Notes: generated from the sequence alone by a model not told the origin. A stretch of DNA of 64,000 nt from Solirubrobacterales bacterium 67-14 (GCA_001897355.1 MKST01000007.1:248228-312227); one strand, 5' to 3'. Shown: positions 39,475-49,781, numbered from the stretch's first letter. Program-made: numbers and translations.

Positions 39475-42090
39475 ATGGATACACGGGCACATTGGAACGA
39501 TCGGGACGGCCCGGAGTTCCTGCTCGAACGCGAAGGGGAGATCGAGCGGATCGAGTTCGCCCTGGGCGAGGCCTGCCTCGGCCGCGGACATCTGCTGCTG
39601 ATCTCAGGCGGCGCGGGGCTGGGCAAGTCGCGCCTGGCCGAACTGGCTCGCGAGCGGGCGCGTGAGCGAGGGCTGAAAGTCCTCTCGGCCCGCGGCGAGG
39701 AGTTGGAGCACACGATGCCGTGGGGATTGGCCCGACAGCTGCTGGGTGAGGACGCGATTCCCGAGCCGAGGCATGTCGACGACGACAGCCTTGTTTCACC
39801 CGTCCACACGCTCTTCCATCAGCTCGAGACCTTGGCCTCCCGACAATCGCTGGCGATCGTGGTCGACGATGCGAACTGGGCCGATGAGCCCTCGCTCAAC
39901 CTGATCTCGTATGTCTCCCGCCGCCTCTCGCGGTTGCCGATCGCACTCATCGTCACCCATTGGCCGACCGTGCCGGACCCTGACCTGCGCCCCTTGGACC
40001 GTCTCATCGCTGAACCGGCGACCGAGCGGATCGAGCTCAGCCCGCTGGGCTCCGAGGCGGCGACCCTGCTGGCCCGCGGCTCGCTGGCCCCCGACAGCTC
40101 ACCGGACCTGATCGAGGCCTGTGTCGCCGCGAGCGGTGGCAACCCGTTCTACCTCGGTGAACTGCTGCGGCAGATCCGGCTGGCCAACGGACGGGGCCAG
40201 CCGGTCACCGCGGAGGAGGTGGCCGGCCTGGCGCCCCCGGCGATCTCCCGCCGGGTCCTGCTGCGGCTCCATTCCGCCAGCCCCGCGGCCTCGATGCTGG
40301 CCCAGGCAGCGGCGGTGATGGGCGACGGGGCGACCTTGCCACAGGCGGCATCCCTGGCCGAACTCGAATCCAACGTGGCCACGCGGGCCCACAGCGAACT
40401 GGTCGCCGACGAGATCTTCAGGCCCGGGCTGCCGCTCCGATTCGCGCACCCGCTGGTCGCCTCCGCGATCCTCGACGCGATGCCTTCGTTCACCCGGGCC
40501 GAGTCGCACCTCGAGGCGGCCCGCATCCTGGACCGGGACGGCTGCGAGTCGTCCCTGCTCGCACCGCATCTGTTGGCCGCCGCCCGGGTCGGCGACCCTT
40601 GGGTCGTCGAGCGACTCTCCCGGGCGGCCAAACTCGCCGCCGCCCAAGGCAGCACCGAAGCGGCCGCCGGCTACCTGACCCGGGCCCTGGAGGAACCCCC
40701 GCCGGCCGATCAGCGGGCCGTCATCCTGGCTGAGTTGGGGCGACTTGAGAGCTCACTCGGGCGTGCCTCCGCCAGCGACCACCTACGGGCCGCGGTCGAA
40801 CTTTCACGGCCCGGGCCGGACCGGGCGAGCATGCTGCTCGACCTCGGCCGCGCACTCGCGGTCAGCGGCAACCTGGCCGAAGCCGCCCGGGCCTGCGAGT
40901 CCGGTCTCAGCGAGGTGAAAGACCCCGAATCGGAACTCGGAAGGGCGCTCCGGGCGGCCTGGTGGATGGCCGCCAGCGCCGACCGGATCGAACGCGCCCA
41001 CGCGGTCGGGGTGAGCGAGCCAGAGATGCCCTCCGAGGAGTCGACTCCCTCGTTGGGGCAACGCCAGTTGATGGCCCAGATGGCGCAGCAACGCGGGTTC
41101 TCCGGGTCGTCTCCGAGCGAGGTGGCGGAACTCGCCGAGCGGGCGTGGGGCGATGGTGAGCTTCTGGCCGGGGAGTCGAGCGACGGGGTCACCTGGTCCC
41201 TGGTCACCGGGGCTCTGCTGGCCGCCGGCGAACTGGAGCGGGAGCTTGAGGTCTGTGATGCGGTGCTCGCCGATGCTCAGCGCCGGGGCTCTTCGACCGC
41301 TTTCGCGATGGCCCGCTACTGCCGGGCCTGGCCGCTGCTGAAGCGAGGCCAGATCGGCGAGGCGGCCGCGGACGCCCGAGCCGCGGTGGACGCCCGGGCC
41401 GAAGGCTGGCAGGCCTTCCTGCCGATGGCCGTCGCCTGTCAGATCCAGGTCGAGGTCGAACGCGGTGACCTGGAGGCGGCCACGGCCGCGCTGGCGTTGC
41501 TCGACACCTACGACGACCTGGAGCGCTCGAACCAGCTGGCGGGGGTGCTGCTCGCCCGGGGCCGTCTGCGCATTGCGCAGGGAGAGTTCGAGAGCGCCCT
41601 GGCCGACCTGCGCCGGGCGGGCGAACTGCTGATCGAGATCGACATGGACAACCCCTCGCTGTTCCCGTGGCGATCCGAGGCATCGCATGCGGCGATGATG
41701 GCGGGCGACCGTGACAGCGCCTGGGCTCTGGCCGGGGCGGCGATGGAGGCGACGGCCCGGGCCGGGGTGCCGGTGGCGAGGGCCCGGGCGCACCGCGCGA
41801 TGGCGGCCGTCTCACCTGGAGAAGACGCGATCCTGCTGCTGCGCAAGGGTCTCGAGCTGGTACCGCCGGCACCTCAGGGGCCGCCCCGCCTGGAGCGTGC
41901 CCACCTGCTGCTCGCCCTCGGCTCGGCGCTGCGCCGCTCGCACCGGCGGGCCGAAGCCGCCGAGGCATTGCGGGAGGCCTTGGGCCTGGCAGCCTCGGGT
42001 GGAGCCGACGCGATCGCCGAGTCCGCCCGCGAGGAACTGCGCCTGATCGGGGTCCGGGCTTCCCGCGAGCCGACCGGACAACAGCCCTAG
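39475..42090 (+). CDS. AAA/LAL-type (MalT-like) ATPase lacking C-terminal LuxR HTH
   Basis: 'LLISGGAGLGKSRLAELARERARERGL' Walker A, 'LAIVVDDANWADEPS' Walker B, TPR-like C-term; ends at ELRLIGVRASREPTGQQP with no HTH. Confidence 0.82.
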   Translation: MDTRAHWNDRDGPEFLLEREGEIERIEFALGEACLGRGHLLLISGGAGLGKSRLAELARERARERGLKVLSARGEELEHTMPWGLARQLLGEDAIPEPRHVDDDSLVSPVHTLFHQLETLASRQSLAIVVDDANWADEPSLNLISYVSRRLSRLPIALIVTHWPTVPDPDLRPLDRLIAEPATERIELSPLGSEAATLLARGSLAPDSSPDLIEACVAASGGNPFYLGELLRQIRLANGRGQPVTAEEVAGLAPPAISRRVLLRLHSASPAASMLAQAAAVMGDGATLPQAASLAELESNVATRAHSELVADEIFRPGLPLRFAHPLVASAILDAMPSFTRAESHLEAARILDRDGCESSLLAPHLLAAARVGDPWVVERLSRAAKLAAAQGSTEAAAGYLTRALEEPPPADQRAVILAELGRLESSLGRASASDHLRAAVELSRPGPDRASMLLDLGRALAVSGNLAEAARACESGLSEVKDPESELGRALRAAWWMAASADRIERAHAVGVSEPEMPSEESTPSLGQRQLMAQMAQQRGFSGSSPSEVAELAERAWGDGELLAGESSDGVTWSLVTGALLAAGELERELEVCDAVLADAQRRGSSTAFAMARYCRAWPLLKRGQIGEAAADARAAVDARAEGWQAFLPMAVACQIQVEVERGDLEAATAALALLDTYDDLERSNQLAGVLLARGRLRIAQGEFESALADLRRAGELLIEIDMDNPSLFPWRSEASHAAMMAGDRDSAWALAGAAMEATARAGVPVARARAHRAMAAVSPGEDAILLLRKGLELVPPAPQGPPRLERAHLLLALGSALRRSHRRAEAAEALREALGLAASGGADAIAESAREELRLIGVRASREPTGQQP

Positions 42091-42094
42091 GCGC

Positions 42095-43045
42095 TCAGAG
42101 TCTGATCAGTCTGACCCAGTACGAGGTGTAGTACTTCCCGTACCGCTTGCGCTTGACCGCGACCACGACGCCATCGCGGATCGGGGTGATCCTCGAACCG
42201 GGCTTGTACCGCCGGTCGAAACGCTCACCGGTCCGGAAGTTGTAGGCGTGGAGTGCGCCGCCGCGGCTCCAGGTGACCCATTCCCGGCCGATCCGCATCG
42301 ACTGGTGCCACTGGCACACGTCATAGAACAGGTGGCCCTTGCCGAGCAGCACCGAGTGATTCCTGTCCCGCCAGAGCCGGAGTTCCCCACGCCAGTCGGT
42401 GATCACGACGTCCCTGCCCCGGCAGACCGAGACGGTCGAGTCTGGCGAAAGCGACCCGCCGACCTCGGGAGTGAAGGTCTGGATGTCGGCCCGACCCAGC
42501 CGGGGATGGTCCAGGTCCATCGCACCGAAAGCCCACCAGTGGGTTGGGCGGTACTTCTTCAGGGCACCGGTCCGCCAGTTGAGGAAGGCGAACCTGAACG
42601 GCCCGTAGACTTCTTTCGGCAGTTCGACCGGCACCCAGTAGCTGCCGATCTCGAACGCGTCCGAGATCTCCCGTGACTTGACCAGCGGGATCGTCTTGCC
42701 GCCGCGCACGGAACCGGTGCGGGCGTGGAAGCCGGAGTTCTTCTTCGTCGGGCGGGAGTGCGGGCAGATCATCAGGACCCGGCCGCCCCCGATGTCCCGG
42801 GGATGGCAGTGCCAGGCGCCCCGCAACACCTTGAAGGTTCCCCGCCACGTATCGAGCACGACCGGCATCCCATTGCGGCGTTGGAAGGCGACGTACCGAT
42901 CGTTGTCACTGGCGATCTGCGGGGAGATGTTGATCGCCGTGATCCCGGGCCGTCCGGCCGCTTGCGCCGCCGGGGGCAGCATCGCCAAGGCGGCCAGGCC
43001 GGCCAAGGCCGGGATCAGCGCGGAGATCAGCGCGAACCGCTTCAC
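42095..43045 (-). CDS. secreted hypothetical protein, tandem paralog 1
   Basis: GTG 43045, signal peptide VKRFALISALIPALAGLAALAMLPPAAQAA; 'INISPQIASDNDRYVAFQRRNGMPVVLDTW'. Confidence 0.75.
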   Translation of the reverse strand: MKRFALISALIPALAGLAALAMLPPAAQAAGRPGITAINISPQIASDNDRYVAFQRRNGMPVVLDTWRGTFKVLRGAWHCHPRDIGGGRVLMICPHSRPTKKNSGFHARTGSVRGGKTIPLVKSREISDAFEIGSYWVPVELPKEVYGPFRFAFLNWRTGALKKYRPTHWWAFGAMDLDHPRLGRADIQTFTPEVGGSLSPDSTVSVCRGRDVVITDWRGELRLWRDRNHSVLLGKGHLFYDVCQWHQSMRIGREWVTWSRGGALHAYNFRTGERFDRRYKPGSRITPIRDGVVVAVKRKRYGKYYTSYWVRLIRL

Positions 43046-44028
43046 GACCGGCCTCCGAGACGGAAGAACTTGACCATGTAGGTCTTGAAGTACTTGCCGT
43101 AGCGGTGGGTCTCCCGGGCGACGACCACGCCGTCGCGAACCGGCGTGATCTTGGTACCGGGCGTAAAGCGCCGATCGAACCGGCGGTGGGTCCGGAAGTC
43201 GTAGCCATGCATCACCGGCCCGTTCTTCCAGGTGACCCAGTTGCGTCCGATCCGCATCGCCTCGAGCCACGAGCACCCCTCCGGGAAGAGGTTTCCGCGA
43301 CCGATCCTGACCGAGCTTCGAGAATCCCACCAGAGCCGCAACTCGCCCTTCCAGTCGGAGATCACCACGTCCTTCCCGCGGCAGAGCACCGGCTCCGGGA
43401 AGAACGGGTTCGGGTATCCCTTGAATCGCGGGGTGAACCACTTGACGTCGGTCCAGCGGATCGCCTTCCGGTCCAGATCGATCGCGCTCTTGACGTTGTA
43501 CTGGTCCATCTCCTTGATGAACCCGGTGCGCCAGTTCAGGTACGCGTCGTAGATCGGCCCCGTGGAGTACGAGGTGTAGGTCGAAATCGCGACCCAGTAA
43601 CGGCCGATCTCGTAGGCGTCATAGATCTTGCGGGTCTTGAACAGCTCCGTCGCCTTCCCACCCTTGACCGACGCGGTCTTGGCCCGAAAGCCGGTGTCGT
43701 CGGACCTTCGTTTCGTGTGGGGGCAGATCATCAGAACCCGCCCCGCCCCGATGTCACGCGGCTGACAGTGCTTGGCCTTGCTGATCATTCGGGACCTCCC
43801 GGTCCAGGTGTCGATCACCACCGGCACCGCGTTCCTCCGCTGGAAGGCGACGTAGCGCGAATCGTCGCTGGCGATCTGCGGCGAGATGTTGAGCGCCCTG
43901 GTCCAGCCGTTCACCGAAGCTTCCGCCCGACCCGAAGCCAGGAGCAGGCCGGCCAGCACCATGAGTAGTGCGAGTAGCCAGTGGTGCCCAGCCCGGCTGG
44001 ATGACGACACGCTCGATTCTCCCCTCAC
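43042..44028 (-). CDS. secreted hypothetical protein, tandem paralog 2
   Basis: 'LNISPQIASDDSRYVAFQRRNAVPVVIDTWTG...CQPRDIGAGRVLMICPH', paralogous to 42095-43045; GTGA overlap. Confidence 0.78.
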   Translation of the reverse strand: MRGESSVSSSSRAGHHWLLALLMVLAGLLLASGRAEASVNGWTRALNISPQIASDDSRYVAFQRRNAVPVVIDTWTGRSRMISKAKHCQPRDIGAGRVLMICPHTKRRSDDTGFRAKTASVKGGKATELFKTRKIYDAYEIGRYWVAISTYTSYSTGPIYDAYLNWRTGFIKEMDQYNVKSAIDLDRKAIRWTDVKWFTPRFKGYPNPFFPEPVLCRGKDVVISDWKGELRLWWDSRSSVRIGRGNLFPEGCSWLEAMRIGRNWVTWKNGPVMHGYDFRTHRRFDRRFTPGTKITPVRDGVVVARETHRYGKYFKTYMVKFFRLGGRS

Positions 44029-44071
44029 GACGTTTCCCTTCCTGGGACGAAACCTGTGGGCAGGTTAGTGG

Positions 44072-45097
44072 TTACGTTCGCGCGTTGCCGATCCCGAGTG
44101 AACCGGCGTCGGGTTCACCGCCCTCTGCCGGGGCCGGAGGATCACTCGCATCTGCTGGATCGGCCGGGGCTCCGGCATCCTCGAGACCATCGAGGAACTC
44201 GGCCGAAGGGACGAAGAAGAGGCTGCCCGTGATCGCCGTGGAGAAGTCGAGGATGCGGTCGTGGTTGCCCGGCGGGACGCCGATGAACATGCGCTCCAGC
44301 ATCAATTCGGTCACCCCGACATCCCCGGCATAGCCGATGAAATAGGTGCCGAACTCGGCTTCGCCGACCCGGCCGAAGGGCATGTTGAAGCGCATGATCT
44401 GACGCTCCTCCCCGTTCTCGTCCTCGATCACGTTGAGCACGAGGTGGGAGTTGGAGGCCTTGTCTTCGTCGGGGAACTCGACGTCATCGAGCTTGGTCCG
44501 GCCGAAGGCTTGCTCCTGGTCCTCGACCGTCAGCCGGTTCCAGGCGGTGAGGTCGTGAAGGTATTTCTGGACGATCAGGTAGCTGCCGCCCTCGAAACCC
44601 GGCTCCTCCTCGCCGACCAGGGCGGCCGCCGGCGCCTCGTAGGGCTCCGGGTTCTCGGTGCCGTCGACGAAACCGAGCAGGTCACGTTCGTCGAATGACT
44701 TGAACCCGTGGACCTCGTCGACGACCCGGGCCACGCCTTCGAGCCGATCGTTCAGCAGCTGCGCCAACTCGAAGCACATGTCCATCCGGGTCGCCCGGAT
44801 GTGGAAGAAGAGATCACCGGGGGTCGAGGGCGCGGCATGGGTCTCGCCGCGGAGCTCCTTGAAGGGGTGGAGCCCGGCCGGCTTCGGGGGACCGAGCATC
44901 CTGTCCCAAAGGCCAGAGCCGATCCCGACCACGCAGGCAAGCCCACCTTCGGGGATCCGGAAACCGACCGAACGTTTCAGCCCGGGGACGTCGGCCAGGA
45001 GATCCTTCACGGTCTCCTCCCCACCCGGGTCGACGCAGACCGTCAGGAAGATCGCCGCGTCGGTGATCGGGCTGAGAATGTCCTGGGGTTGGCTCAC
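44072..45097 (-). CDS. DyP-type heme peroxidase
   Basis: 'DLLGFVDGTENP' (GxxDG), 'GSYLIVQKYLHDLTAWNRLTVEDQEQAFGRTK', 'MRFNMPFGRVGEAEFGTYFIGYA'. Confidence 0.94.
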   Translation of the reverse strand: MSQPQDILSPITDAAIFLTVCVDPGGEETVKDLLADVPGLKRSVGFRIPEGGLACVVGIGSGLWDRMLGPPKPAGLHPFKELRGETHAAPSTPGDLFFHIRATRMDMCFELAQLLNDRLEGVARVVDEVHGFKSFDERDLLGFVDGTENPEPYEAPAAALVGEEEPGFEGGSYLIVQKYLHDLTAWNRLTVEDQEQAFGRTKLDDVEFPDEDKASNSHLVLNVIEDENGEERQIMRFNMPFGRVGEAEFGTYFIGYAGDVGVTELMLERMFIGVPPGNHDRILDFSTAITGSLFFVPSAEFLDGLEDAGAPADPADASDPPAPAEGGEPDAGSLGIGNART

Positions 45098-45153
45098 GCA
45101 GGCAGGTTATCGCCGTTGGACGGCGCTTCCCAAGGCCCGGTACATGCTAAAAG

Positions 45154-45166
45154 TTGACGTGCGTCA
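45154..45166 (+). promoter_or_regulatory. TTGACGTGCGTCA element
   Basis: Near-identical to TTGACGCGCGTCA at 8993-9005; start codon 40 nt (vs 39 nt) after the end of the motif. Confidence 0.55.
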
Positions 45167-45205
45167 TATTTTTGTTACGGTAGGGACATCGACCAAGGGA
45201 GAGGC

Positions 45206-47938
45206 ATGTCCGGGATCCAATTCAGCAGAAAAAACACAGGCCACGCGGCACTGCTGGCCATCGCGGCGGTTGCCGTGCTCATCTTCCTCGCCTGCCTGAC
45301 CCAGATCACTCCAGCGGAAGCCCGCTCTCTCTACGTCGCCAACGGGCTCTCGGCCGGCCCCGGCACGCTGGGCCAGTTCGATCTCGGGGCCCAGGGGCAG
45401 CCACTGCCGCTCGATCCCGCGACGGTCGAAACCGGGGATGGCCCGCAGCACGTCGCCTTCACGCCCGACGGCCGTTTCGCCTACGCGACCGCGGCCGGGA
45501 CCGGCCAGCTCTTCGCCTTCCGGGTCGAACCTTCCGGCCGGCTCGCCCCGCTCGACCCTCCCGCGGTCGCGGCCGGGTTCGGCGCGCATGGCGTGGTGGT
45601 CAGCCCGGATGGCCGCTCTGCCTACGCCGGCAACCAGGAGGCGGGCAGCGTCACCCAGTACGACATCGCGGCCGACGGCACCCTCGCCCCCAAGAGCCCG
45701 GCGGCGATCGTCTCCGGCTCCGGCGAGTCCGGCCTCGCCATGGCCCCGAACGGACGCTCGGCCTACGTGACCAACCTCGCCGACAACTCAGTCGGGCAGT
45801 TCGCGGTCGACCGCGAGACCGGAGCCCTGAGCCAGAAGCCGCGGAGCAAGGTGGTAGTGCCCGCCGCCCCGAGCGGATTGGCCGCCGCCCCGGACGGACG
45901 CTCGCTCTACGTCGCCACCCTCGGCGGCAACATCTTCCAGTTCACGATCCTCGGCAACGGTGCGCTGAAACGCAAGGACCCGGCCAAGGTCAAGGCCGGG
46001 TTGGGCGCTTCGGGGGTCGCGATCACCGCTGACGGGAAGTTCCTCTACACGCCGAACAGCGGCCGCGACTCGGTTTCGCAGTTCCGCATCAACCAGCGCA
46101 GCGGCAACCTGAAGCCGCTGCGACCGGCCTCGATCCCGGTCGGCGAACGCCCCGAGGGGGTCGCGGTGGCGCCGGACGGACGCTCGCTCTACGTCGCGAT
46201 CGCCGGGGCCGACCAGGTCCGCTGGCTGACGATCGGCCGGACGGGTCGGCTGAGCGGGCAGTCCCGGACGCCACAGCCCTCTTCGCCGGGCCCGCATGGG
46301 GTGGCGGTCAGCCCCGATCAGAGCCCGATCGCCGCGCTCGACTCCGTTCGGGGCGGCATCACCGGGCGGAAGATAACCCTCAAGGCCGAGGGATCGTATG
46401 ACCCGGACGGCCGGATCACCCGCTACCGCTGGCAGTTCGGCGATGGCCGCCGCAAGGTCACCTCTCGGCCCAAGGTCACCCACCGCTACCGGCAGCCGGG
46501 TTCCTTCGTGGTGCGTCTGACCGTGGTCGACGACGAGGGCTGCTCCAGCCGCTTCGTCTACACCGGCCAGTCGGCGCTCTGCAGCGGCGGCCCATCGAAG
46601 GCTTGGACCAGGGTGCCTGTCCGGCGCCGGGGGGCGAAACCGAAGCCGCGGCTCGACGGCGCCCTGAAACAACTTCGCGGACCGGCCGGATGCGTGCTCG
46701 ACGAGTCGGCCAGGGCGCGCCGCTGCATGAGCGCCAGGGCACTGAAGGAGCCCGGGCCGTTCCTCGGCTCGCGTGGCATCGCGATCAGCCCCGACGGGAA
46801 GAATGCCTACGTCGCCTCGTCCGGGAGCGACGCGATCGCGGTCTTCACCCGCGACCGGAAGACCGGCGTCCTCAGTCAGCCCGAAGGCGAGGCGGGCTGC
46901 ATCTCCGCCGATGTTTCGCTGGGCTGCGGACCGGCGGTAGGCCTCGAAGGGCCAGCCTCGGTCGCGGTCAGCCCGGACGGCACCAATGTTTACGCGGCAT
47001 CGGTCGACAGTGATTCGGTCACCGCCTTCTCCCGCAACTCCCACACCGGCGCTCTCGCCCAGCTGCCGGGCGGCGCGGGTTGCGTCAGCGAACTCTCGAT
47101 CGCGGGCTGTCGGGCCGGGCGAGGGCTCGACGGTGCCGACACCGTCGCCGTGAGCCCCGACGGCAGAAGCGTCTATGCCGGCGCCTTCCACGGCAGTGCG
47201 ATCGCGACCTTCGAGCGCGACGGATCGGGCGGGCTCACGCAGCCTGCCGACGAGCGGGGATGCCTGACCGCGGCGGCCACCGCCGGCTGCGGCACGGCGG
47301 CCGGCATCGGCGCGGTCGAAAGCCTGGCCGTCTCCCCCGACGGCAGCCGCGTCTTCGCGGCGGGGGCCGCTTCGAGCGCGGTCACCGCCTTCGTCCGTGA
47401 CGATTCGGGCAGCCTGACCCAGTCGGCGCAGGGCTGCATCTCGATCCCGGCCCCGGCCGGTTGCGTCCTGGGCCGTTCCGTACTCGGCGCAAACGCGGTC
47501 GAGGCCTCCCCGGATGGCAACAGCGTGTACGCCGTCTCCGCGATCAGCAGTTCCGTCACGGCCTTCGACGTCGTCACCGGAGGGATCGAGCAGCCGGCCG
47601 GCCCTCGCCGTTGCCTCGGCCCGACCGCTAAGCCCACCTGCCGGGCGGGCAACGGAATGGAAGTACCGGAGGCGGTCACGGTCTCACCGGACGGCCGGAA
47701 CATCTACCTGGCCTCCTTCGAGTCCTGGGCCGTGGTCAGCCTGGCCCGCAATGGAAACGGCGGCTTCCGCCAGCTCGCCGGCCGGGCCGGCTGCGTCTCG
47801 CCGGCCAGCGATGGCTGTGGCACCGGTCGCCGCCTGGCCGGAGCGGCCGGAATCGCGATCAGCCCCGACGGCCGCTTCGTCTATGTCACCTCATCGCTTG
47901 CCGACGCGGTCACGGTCTTCCGCCGCGCGACCGGCTGA
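45206..47938 (+). CDS. secreted double beta-propeller (lactonase/YncE-like) with central PKD domain
   Basis: Repeated 'VAVSPDGRSVYA' motifs in both halves; PKD 'ITRYRWQFGDGRRKVTSRPKVTHRYRQPGSFVVRLTVVD'. Confidence 0.88.
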   Translation: MSGIQFSRKNTGHAALLAIAAVAVLIFLACLTQITPAEARSLYVANGLSAGPGTLGQFDLGAQGQPLPLDPATVETGDGPQHVAFTPDGRFAYATAAGTGQLFAFRVEPSGRLAPLDPPAVAAGFGAHGVVVSPDGRSAYAGNQEAGSVTQYDIAADGTLAPKSPAAIVSGSGESGLAMAPNGRSAYVTNLADNSVGQFAVDRETGALSQKPRSKVVVPAAPSGLAAAPDGRSLYVATLGGNIFQFTILGNGALKRKDPAKVKAGLGASGVAITADGKFLYTPNSGRDSVSQFRINQRSGNLKPLRPASIPVGERPEGVAVAPDGRSLYVAIAGADQVRWLTIGRTGRLSGQSRTPQPSSPGPHGVAVSPDQSPIAALDSVRGGITGRKITLKAEGSYDPDGRITRYRWQFGDGRRKVTSRPKVTHRYRQPGSFVVRLTVVDDEGCSSRFVYTGQSALCSGGPSKAWTRVPVRRRGAKPKPRLDGALKQLRGPAGCVLDESARARRCMSARALKEPGPFLGSRGIAISPDGKNAYVASSGSDAIAVFTRDRKTGVLSQPEGEAGCISADVSLGCGPAVGLEGPASVAVSPDGTNVYAASVDSDSVTAFSRNSHTGALAQLPGGAGCVSELSIAGCRAGRGLDGADTVAVSPDGRSVYAGAFHGSAIATFERDGSGGLTQPADERGCLTAAATAGCGTAAGIGAVESLAVSPDGSRVFAAGAASSAVTAFVRDDSGSLTQSAQGCISIPAPAGCVLGRSVLGANAVEASPDGNSVYAVSAISSSVTAFDVVTGGIEQPAGPRRCLGPTAKPTCRAGNGMEVPEAVTVSPDGRNIYLASFESWAVVSLARNGNGGFRQLAGRAGCVSPASDGCGTGRRLAGAAGIAISPDGRFVYVTSSLADAVTVFRRATG

Positions 47939-48035
47939 GCTTCGCCGCGCCGTCCCTGCGAAAAGGTGGCGAACAACTCGGCGGATCGCTTAGGGTCTTT
48001 CCAGACCAGAGCTCTACCAGGGAGGCGCGCCAAGC

Positions 48036-49781
48036 ATGTTGCTTCGATCGATCCGAATCGCCTTGGCGTCCGTGCTCGCGATCGTTGCCTCGGCAAGCCT
48101 GGCATCGTCTGCCACCGCTTACACGCTCGGCCCCTATCCAGGGTCACCGATCACCCTTCCCGATGTGGGTCAAGGCCAGCCGTACCCGCCGAACTTCACC
48201 CTCGGCAGCGCCGGTGGCAAGCTGTCCAGCATGACCGTCCAGATCAATGTCAGCCACACCTTCACCGGCGACATCGACCTGATGGTCGTCTCCCCTCAGG
48301 GCAAAGGGGTGATCCTGATGTCCGACAACTGCGGTAGCCAGGCCACCTCCGACATGTCTTTCCAGTTCAGCGATGCGGCCGCCTCCGAGCTCCCCGCGAC
48401 CGCGACCTGCAGTTCCGGGACCTACAAGCCGTCCAACTTCGCCAGCACCAACCCCGATGTCTTCCCCGACCCTGCCCCGGCCTCGCCGTCGTCCACCCTC
48501 AGCGTCTTCAACGGCTCGGACCCGACCGGGACCTGGCGGCTCTACGCGGTCGACGACGCGGCCGGCGATGCGGGGACGATCAATAGCTGGAGCATCACCT
48601 TCGAGATGACCAGCGCCGAGATCAGCATCCCCGAGTTCGATACCGACGGGACGGCCGGCCCCTATCCCTCGACCAAGACCTTCGAGACACCGCCGGGCCA
48701 GGTGGTTTCCGACGTCGAGGTGGAGATCCACGGGTTCGGCCACCAGTCACCCGAAGACGTGGACATGCTGCTCGCCGACGACAAGGGCGATGCCGCCGTG
48801 GTCATGTCCGATACCTGCGGAACCGACCCGCTCTACGACATGAACTGGTCCTTCTCGGACCTGCATCCGACCCTGCTCGGAAGCGGTCCCGGCGCCGACT
48901 GCTCCCCGAGCGACGTGATCCCGAGCAATTACCGGGCCGCCGCGAACTACGGAGTCAATCCGTCACCCGATGTCGACCGGTGGCCCTCCCCCGCCCCGAC
49001 GCCCCAGGAAGGGCGTCTGGACGAGGTCTTCGCCGGCCGCGAAGGCGGCAAGTGGAGCCTCTACGTGGTCGACGACCATCCGGGGGGATACGGATACATC
49101 AACGACTGGTCGCTCAACCTGACCACCCGGCCGGCGACCGTCACCGGCTTCGCCAAACCGACGCTCGAGTTGCCCGAAGGGAAAACCGGGCTCGCCGACG
49201 TCTTCAGGGACGGACCCAACCCGTACGGTCCAGCCACACTCACCGCGAGCGCGGAATCGGGCAGCGCCACGACGCGCAAGGACTTTTGGTTCCCGACGAG
49301 GAAGTTCCAGTTGGACCCCAAGCAACTTAGCGTGCAGTTCAGCGTGAGCGCGACCGATGACGGAATCGCCGAGAAAGCCGAGAATTTCAAGCTCGTCCTC
49401 TCCAACCCGGAAGGCGACGCCGGCGTGTCCGACGCGACGCGAAGCGTCCTGGTCACGATCCCCGCCTCGAAGAACGCAACCCTGAAGCTGGGCAAGCTGA
49501 AGTTGAAGAAGTCGAAGGGCACGGCCAGCCTGGTCGCCCGTATTTCCTCGCCCGGTCGGCTGGTGACCGCCGGCAAGGGCGTCAAGAAGTCGAGCAAGAA
49601 ACTGAAGAAGGCGGGCAAGGCCCGCCTGACGATTCGTCCGAAGGGCAAGGCGAAACGTTCACTCGCCAAGACCGGCAAGGCGAAGGTGAAGGCCCGAGTC
49701 ACCTACACCACCCTCGGTGGCAGGAAGGTCACCCAGACCCGCACCCTCACCCTTCGCGCACCTGTGCGTGATCGCCGATAA
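48036..49781 (+). CDS. secreted protein with two proprotein-convertase P-like domains, Calx-beta-like segment and Lys-rich C-term
   Basis: Two P-domain-like segments ('VNVSHTFTGDIDLMVVSPQGKGVILMSDNCG' and 'EIHGFGHQSPEDVDMLLADDKGDAAVVMSDTCG' regions; 'GTWRLYAVDDAAGDAGTINSWSITFE'). Confidence 0.8.
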   Translation: MLLRSIRIALASVLAIVASASLASSATAYTLGPYPGSPITLPDVGQGQPYPPNFTLGSAGGKLSSMTVQINVSHTFTGDIDLMVVSPQGKGVILMSDNCGSQATSDMSFQFSDAAASELPATATCSSGTYKPSNFASTNPDVFPDPAPASPSSTLSVFNGSDPTGTWRLYAVDDAAGDAGTINSWSITFEMTSAEISIPEFDTDGTAGPYPSTKTFETPPGQVVSDVEVEIHGFGHQSPEDVDMLLADDKGDAAVVMSDTCGTDPLYDMNWSFSDLHPTLLGSGPGADCSPSDVIPSNYRAAANYGVNPSPDVDRWPSPAPTPQEGRLDEVFAGREGGKWSLYVVDDHPGGYGYINDWSLNLTTRPATVTGFAKPTLELPEGKTGLADVFRDGPNPYGPATLTASAESGSATTRKDFWFPTRKFQLDPKQLSVQFSVSATDDGIAEKAENFKLVLSNPEGDAGVSDATRSVLVTIPASKNATLKLGKLKLKKSKGTASLVARISSPGRLVTAGKGVKKSSKKLKKAGKARLTIRPKGKAKRSLAKTGKAKVKARVTYTTLGGRKVTQTRTLTLRAPVRDRR

